46,424 bases of DNA from Flavobacteriales bacterium (GTDB taxonomy: Bacteria > Bacteroidota > Bacteroidia > Flavobacteriales_C > GCA-002722245), in the NCBI GenBank assembly GCA_002722245.1, contig PBLA01000005.1, positions 38,833 to 85,256 on the forward strand, read 5' to 3'. A program made the position numbers and the translations under genes. This document shows, in pieces, positions 42,492-46,424 of this stretch. The number at the start of each line of letters is the position of its first letter. Positions within the stretch are counted from its first letter, which is position 1. The notes under the pieces were generated by a model. It had not been told where the DNA came from. It searched no databases and worked only from the letters and a program-made list of their open reading frames with translations.

Positions 42492-44861
42492 GTGAAGAGG
42501 TTAAGTGCTATATTGTTTTTGCTATCAGTTGTGTGTAAGGCCCAGTTGACCACAAGTACTGCGCTTTCTACAGAACAATTGATTACAAGTGTTTTAGTTG
42601 GTAAAGGAGTTGTGGTAAGCAATATTGTTTACATTGGACATGAAGATGCAATTGGATCTTTTGACGGATCAAACAGTAACATTGGAATAGATAATGGTAT
42701 AATTATTTCTACAGGGACTGTAAAAGATAAAATTTCCTTGGGTGGTAGGAAAGATGGTCCTATTGGCCCTAATAATAACAATAGTCAGGGAAGTGATTGG
42801 AAGCGGGTGGGTGATTCTGATTTAACGAACCTTATCGCAGATCAAACAAATGATGCAGCGATTATTGAATTTGATTTTATTCCCCAAGGTGATTTAATTG
42901 AATTTGAATATGTTTTTGCTTCCGAAGAATATTTAGAGCAAGCCAACAACCCTGCTGGTTTTTTTGATGTATTTGCTTTTTTCATTAGTGGTCCAGGGAT
43001 TGTTGGGCAAGAAAACTTAGCTGTGGTTCCGGGTACAAATGAGGTGATTTCTATTGAAACGATTAATGATCAAAAAAATAGTCATTTGTACATTGATAAT
43101 GGGACTGGTCAGGATGAATTAGAGTCTACTTTCACCGATGAAACCGTAACTAATTTTGATGGGTTTACGATTCCGTTAACTGCCACTAAAGAAGTGGTGC
43201 CATGTCAAACTTATCATTTAAAAATTGCAATAGCAGATGTGAGGGATGGATTATTTGATAGTGGAGTTTTTTTAAAAGGAGGAAGTTTAAACAGTAGTCC
43301 GTTGTATGAGCCAAATCAGTCCTCTACTGTTGATGTTGGTACTTTAAACCTTTTGCCTGAGGGGTGTTCAGATGGAGTTTTAGAACTAACAAGAACGGAA
43401 GATCTTGATCAAGTTTTATCGTTAAACTATAGAGTTTTAGGAACGGCAGAAAATGGTGTTGATTATACTGTCTTACCAAGTGTTGTTTCATTCGGAATAA
43501 ATGAAACTTCAAAAACAATTCGAATTGAATCAATTGTTGATGGCTTTCCAGAACAAGAGGAGCAAGTAATTCTTCGATTTCCTAATCCTAATATTTGTGA
43601 TCTTGATAGTGTTGATTATGAGTTTACTATTACAGATATCTTACCTGTCACCTCTAATCCCCAAGATGTTTTTACAGAATGTCCAGGAGAGGAAGTGCAA
43701 CTTCAAGCTAATTTTCAGGGAGGATTTGCTCCTTTTACTTATGAATGGGATAATGGAGATAATACTGTAATTACAAATCTTAGTCCACTAACATCGGAGA
43801 CTATTGAGTTTAAAGTAACTGATGTATGTGGAGAAGAAACCACGAATGAGATAAATGTTATTGTACCATTGTTCAGTCCACTAGCGCTATCCATGTCCCA
43901 AGATACCTCAGTTGTTTGCGCTGGCTTAATGGTTCCTGTTAGTGGAAATGCATCAGGAGGTGCAGGCGGATACAATTATTTATGGGAAACAGGAGAAAAA
44001 ACATCGTCAATTCTGCCTCAAATTGTTGAAAGTAAACACTATGTTTTACAGGTTACTGATAAATGTGGCGTCCAAATAACTGATTCTGTTGAGGTTCAGT
44101 TGAACTATACTGATATTGAAGTTCAAATTGCCAGTGACACGATTGTTTGTCCTGGAGATGTTACGGAATTCAATGCACTTGTAACAGGAGGTATTCCTCC
44201 ATACAGTTATGAATGGGAAAATGGGACATTAAATTCATCTGCTATTTTTAGTTCAGATGAGTCTACAATCATATCGATTAGCGTAATGGATTCTTGTAAC
44301 ATTATTGCAGCTACAGATAGCGTTGAATTGAAAATTCAAGTTCCTAAAGCAAGCTTCATCCCCGGTTCAAATCGTTTAGAATCAGGAAGTTTAATTCGAT
44401 TTGTAAATAATTCTCAAGGAGCTGTTGAAAGTTATCATTGGGATTTGGGTAATGGGGAATTATCTACCGAAACAAATGCTTCAACAATTTATACAACGGA
44501 TTCCACCTATGTTGTTAAATTACTTGTAACCGATAGCTTAGGCTGTGTAGATTCTATTTCTCAGGAAATTGTAGTTGTTCCTCCTTTATACTTATGGGTG
44601 CCGAATGCATTTACTCCTAATGTAGATGGAAATAATAATATTTTCCATGCAAAGGGGGTTGGAATTTCTTCTTATGAAATGTATGTGTTCTCTCGATGGG
44701 GAGAAAAGATTTTTTATACAAATGATTTTTCTACAGGTTGGAATGGAGAGTATATGTCAGGTAGAAAAGCACCAGAGGGCGTTTATGTTTACAGAATAAA
44801 TGTTGTTGGTGAAAATGGGAAAGAAATTAAAAAAATTGGAAGTGTTACCTTACTAAGATAA
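42492..44861 (+). CDS. T9SS cargo: choice-of-anchor L domain, SprB-like repeats, type B sorting domain
   Basis: A 789-residue surface protein starting at GTG with signal peptide 1-18 (VVCKAQ). Residues about 45-262 are a choice-of-anchor L domain (NIGIDNGIIISTGTV, IEFEYVFASEEYLE, FDVFAFFISGPG). A Calx-beta-like segment spans about 270-380. Three SprB-like repeats follow, each with Cys and a YEWxxG motif (YEWDNGDNT, YLWETGEKT, YEWENGTLN), then a PKD-like domain (YHWDLGNGELST). The last 90 residues are the type B sorting domain (VPNAFTPNVDGNNNIFHA, FSRWGEKIFYT, GVYVYRINVVG). No PorP is adjacent, unlike the 1085-residue cargo. Confidence 0.9.
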   Translation: MKRLSAILFLLSVVCKAQLTTSTALSTEQLITSVLVGKGVVVSNIVYIGHEDAIGSFDGSNSNIGIDNGIIISTGTVKDKISLGGRKDGPIGPNNNNSQGSDWKRVGDSDLTNLIADQTNDAAIIEFDFIPQGDLIEFEYVFASEEYLEQANNPAGFFDVFAFFISGPGIVGQENLAVVPGTNEVISIETINDQKNSHLYIDNGTGQDELESTFTDETVTNFDGFTIPLTATKEVVPCQTYHLKIAIADVRDGLFDSGVFLKGGSLNSSPLYEPNQSSTVDVGTLNLLPEGCSDGVLELTRTEDLDQVLSLNYRVLGTAENGVDYTVLPSVVSFGINETSKTIRIESIVDGFPEQEEQVILRFPNPNICDLDSVDYEFTITDILPVTSNPQDVFTECPGEEVQLQANFQGGFAPFTYEWDNGDNTVITNLSPLTSETIEFKVTDVCGEETTNEINVIVPLFSPLALSMSQDTSVVCAGLMVPVSGNASGGAGGYNYLWETGEKTSSILPQIVESKHYVLQVTDKCGVQITDSVEVQLNYTDIEVQIASDTIVCPGDVTEFNALVTGGIPPYSYEWENGTLNSSAIFSSDESTIISISVMDSCNIIAATDSVELKIQVPKASFIPGSNRLESGSLIRFVNNSQGAVESYHWDLGNGELSTETNASTIYTTDSTYVVKLLVTDSLGCVDSISQEIVVVPPLYLWVPNAFTPNVDGNNNIFHAKGVGISSYEMYVFSRWGEKIFYTNDFSTGWNGEYMSGRKAPEGVYVYRINVVGENGKEIKKIGSVTLLR

Positions 44862-44904
44862 ATCAACTTTATTTCCTACTTAATCAAATTTATGTTGTGA
44901 TAGA

Positions 44905-45327
44905 TTACTCGATTATTTCATTTTTATCAAAATGAAAAGCTGTTTCTATGGCAGCATTATCATCTGAGTCAGATCCATGTGCTGCATTCATGGTAACATT
45001 TGTTGCAAAAGCTTTCCTAATCGTACCCTCATCTGCTGTTTCAGGATTTGTGGTTCCTAATAATTTTCTGTAATCTTCAACAGCATTTTCTTTTTTCAAT
45101 ACAGCAGCAATGATTGGTCCACTTGTCATAAAAGAAATGAGTCCATCAAAAAACGGACGATCCTTGTGGACAGCATAAAATTCCTCAGCATCTTTAGTAG
45201 ACATTTGTTTCATTTTTAGGGCAATTATTTCAAAACCTGCCTCTTGAATCATTTTTAGTATTGCTCCAGCGGCACCTTTTCTCATTGCCTCTGGTTTAAT
45301 CATTGTGAATGTAATGTTTCCTGCCAT
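44905..45327 (-). CDS. ndk: Nucleoside diphosphate kinase
   Basis: A 140-residue kinase that transfers phosphate from ATP to NDPs through a phospho-histidine. The catalytic His117 lies in [28 protein letters not shown] and [19 protein letters not shown] are the nucleotide-site segments. Length is normal. A TATCTTTA element lies 4 bp before its ATG, predicting a 1-nt leader. Confidence 0.96.
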   Translation of the reverse strand: MAGNITFTMIKPEAMRKGAAGAILKMIQEAGFEIIALKMKQMSTKDAEEFYAVHKDRPFFDGLISFMTSGPIIAAVLKKENAVEDYRKLLGTTNPETADEGTIRKAFATNVTMNAAHGSDSDDNAAIETAFHFDKNEIIE

Positions 45328-45331
45328 GGTT

Positions 45332-45339
45332 TAAAGATA
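45332..45339 (-). promoter_or_regulatory. ndk -7-like element (TATCTTTA) abutting the start codon
   Basis: On the minus strand TATCTTTA ends at 45332; the ATG begins at 45327. It has A in place of the consensus final G, and no clear -33 element is present. Confidence 0.4.
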
Positions 45340-45477
45340 TAGTAGTTACTATTTTTTTAATTGTTTTGCGAAGATGTAAAGGATATTTAAAAATCCCTAT
45401 AAATCACTTAAAAAGTTTCCTTTTAATAATGTTGAAAACTGGAATTGAAAACAATAATATGAATAAATCCTTGTGAC

Positions 45478-45485
45478 TATCTTTG
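45478..45485 (+). promoter_or_regulatory. guaA -7 element (TATCTTTG) abutting the start codon
   Basis: Identical to the rnpB -7 element. It ends 3 bp before the ATG at 45489, so the rnpB spacing puts the transcript start on the A of ATG. No TTG lies at the -33 distance. Confidence 0.5.
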
Positions 45486-45488
45486 CGT

Positions 45489-46424
45489 ATGCAAAAAAAG
45501 ATTTTAATTCTTGATTTCGGATCTCAATATACCCAATTGATAGCAAGAAGAGTTAGAGAGCTCGATACCTATTGTGAAATCCATCCATACAATAATCCAC
45601 CTGAAATAGATGATTCAATTCTTGGTGTTATTCTTTCGGGAAGTCCCTACTCAACGCTTGATGACAATGCACCTGTATTTGATCTTACAGCTATTAAAGG
45701 AAAGTTGCCGCTTTTAGGAGTTTGTTATGGTGCTCAATATTTGGCAAAATCCAATGGTGGGAATGTAGAGGCATCTGCAATACGCGAGTATGGAAGAGCG
45801 AATCTGTCTTACATTAATGATGGTCATCATTTAATGAAAGGCGTTCCATCTGGTTCTCAAGTTTGGATGAGTCATGGTGATACCATTGCAGAATTACCTA
45901 CAGGGTTTACAATTATAGCTTCTACAAAAGATGTTGCGTGTGCGGCATATCATATTGATGATGAAAAAACCTATGGGATTCAATTTCATCCTGAAGTTTA
46001 CCACTCCACGGACGGCAAAATTATTTTGAAGAATTTTGTAGTTGATGTTTGTGGTTCTCGTCAAGATTGGACACCTGATTCCTTTGTAGATTCTACAGTA
46101 ACTCAATTGAAGCAACAATTGAAAGAAGATAAGGTTGTTTTGGGGTTGTCAGGTGGTGTAGATAGCTCAGTTGCTGCAGTGCTTTTAGATAAAGCAATTG
46201 GTAAAAATCTTCACTGCATATTTGTGGATAATGGGTTGCTTAGAAAAGGAGAGTTTGAGCAAGTTTTAGAGCAGTATAAAGTTTTAGGCTTGAATGTAAA
46301 GGGAGTTGATGCGAAAGATCGATTTTTAAATGAGCTAGATGGAGTTTCTGATCCAGAAACAAAAAGAAAAATTATTGGAAAAAAATTTATTGATATTTTC
46401 GAAAGAGAGAGCAAAAAAATAGGT
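45489..46424 (+). CDS. guaA: GMP synthase (glutamine-hydrolysing), 3'-truncated
   Basis: First 312 codons of GMP synthase, cut by the window end. The glutamine amidotransferase domain ([20 protein letters not shown]) has the catalytic Cys79 in GVCYGAQYL, and the His-Glu of FHPEV near residue 173. The ATP-pyrophosphatase domain begins with the P-loop [14 protein letters not shown] near 217 and continues with [13 protein letters not shown]. The family is about 510 residues, so roughly 200 residues lie beyond the window. It makes GMP from XMP. Confidence 0.95.
   Translation, partial: MQKKILILDFGSQYTQLIARRVRELDTYCEIHPYNNPPEIDDSILGVILSGSPYSTLDDNAPVFDLTAIKGKLPLLGVCYGAQYLAKSNGGNVEASAIREYGRANLSYINDGHHLMKGVPSGSQVWMSHGDTIAELPTGFTIIASTKDVACAAYHIDDEKTYGIQFHPEVYHSTDGKIILKNFVVDVCGSRQDWTPDSFVDSTVTQLKQQLKEDKVVLGLSGGVDSSVAAVLLDKAIGKNLHCIFVDNGLLRKGEFEQVLEQYKVLGLNVKGVDAKDRFLNELDGVSDPETKRKIIGKKFIDIFERESKKIG

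Noticed and set aside
1-46424. Mobile elements, prophage, CRISPR arrays, tRNA genes
   Set aside because: No transposase, integrase, cas gene, regular direct-repeat array or tRNA cloverleaf was seen on reading both strands.

Overview
The window is ordinary chromosome from a low-GC Bacteroidota bacterium, most likely Flavobacteriales. Evidence: four secreted proteins with type IX secretion system (T9SS) C-terminal sorting domains, a PorP/SprF outer-membrane protein, a GldK-like protein, the Bacteroidota form of RNA polymerase omega, DUF4835/PorD beside coaBC, and promoters of the TAnnTTTG type. A Crocinitomicaceae/Fluviicola-like host is a guess from gene style, not shown. I found no insertion sequence, prophage, tRNA, 16S/23S rRNA or CRISPR array. 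Both window ends cut genes: ychF on the left and guaA on the right.

Layout. 1-5.7 kb: end of ychF, a small HD alarmone-hydrolase-like gene, a T9SS-secreted protein, a Kir-type potassium channel, RNase P RNA, and a DEAD-box helicase with an Arg/Asp-rich tail. 5.8-8.9 kb: cysM-cysE (cysteine synthesis) and glyA. 9-14.7 kb: a DUF547 protein fused to a probable beta-barrel, a two-gene electron-transfer operon (FAD oxidoreductase plus membrane polyferredoxin), and panE. 14.7-18.4 kb: dnaA, a divergent thioesterase, and arginine decarboxylase. 18.5-27.8 kb: a T9SS-secreted protein and a hydrolase, then the coupled run bamD-rpoZ-coaBC-DUF4835, then a GldK-like gene. 28-35 kb: the most interesting segment, with an ECF sigma factor, an anti-sigma factor fused to a PorP-like barrel, a free PorP/SprF, and a 1085-residue T9SS cargo; a divergent Glu-rich protein lies next to it. 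35-46.4 kb: a small secreted protein, a YgiQ radical SAM protein, a YdjM-like membrane protein, trpS with a small GldL-like membrane protein, plsC, sucD, a DUF6495 gene, another T9SS cargo, ndk and guaA.

How the genes may work together. The 28-35 kb cluster reads as a trans-envelope signalling unit. The anti-sigma domain sits in the cytoplasm, one helix crosses the inner membrane, a linker of roughly 185 residues could cross the periplasm, and a PorP-like barrel would sit in the outer membrane, next to a true PorP/SprF and its probable cargo. Its barrel half can be aligned by eye with the neighbouring PorP. A second pattern is a set of genes (bamD, ygiQ, speA, ndk, guaA) whose -7 element lies so close to the ATG that, using rnpB as internal ruler, the mRNAs would have 0-1 nt leaders.
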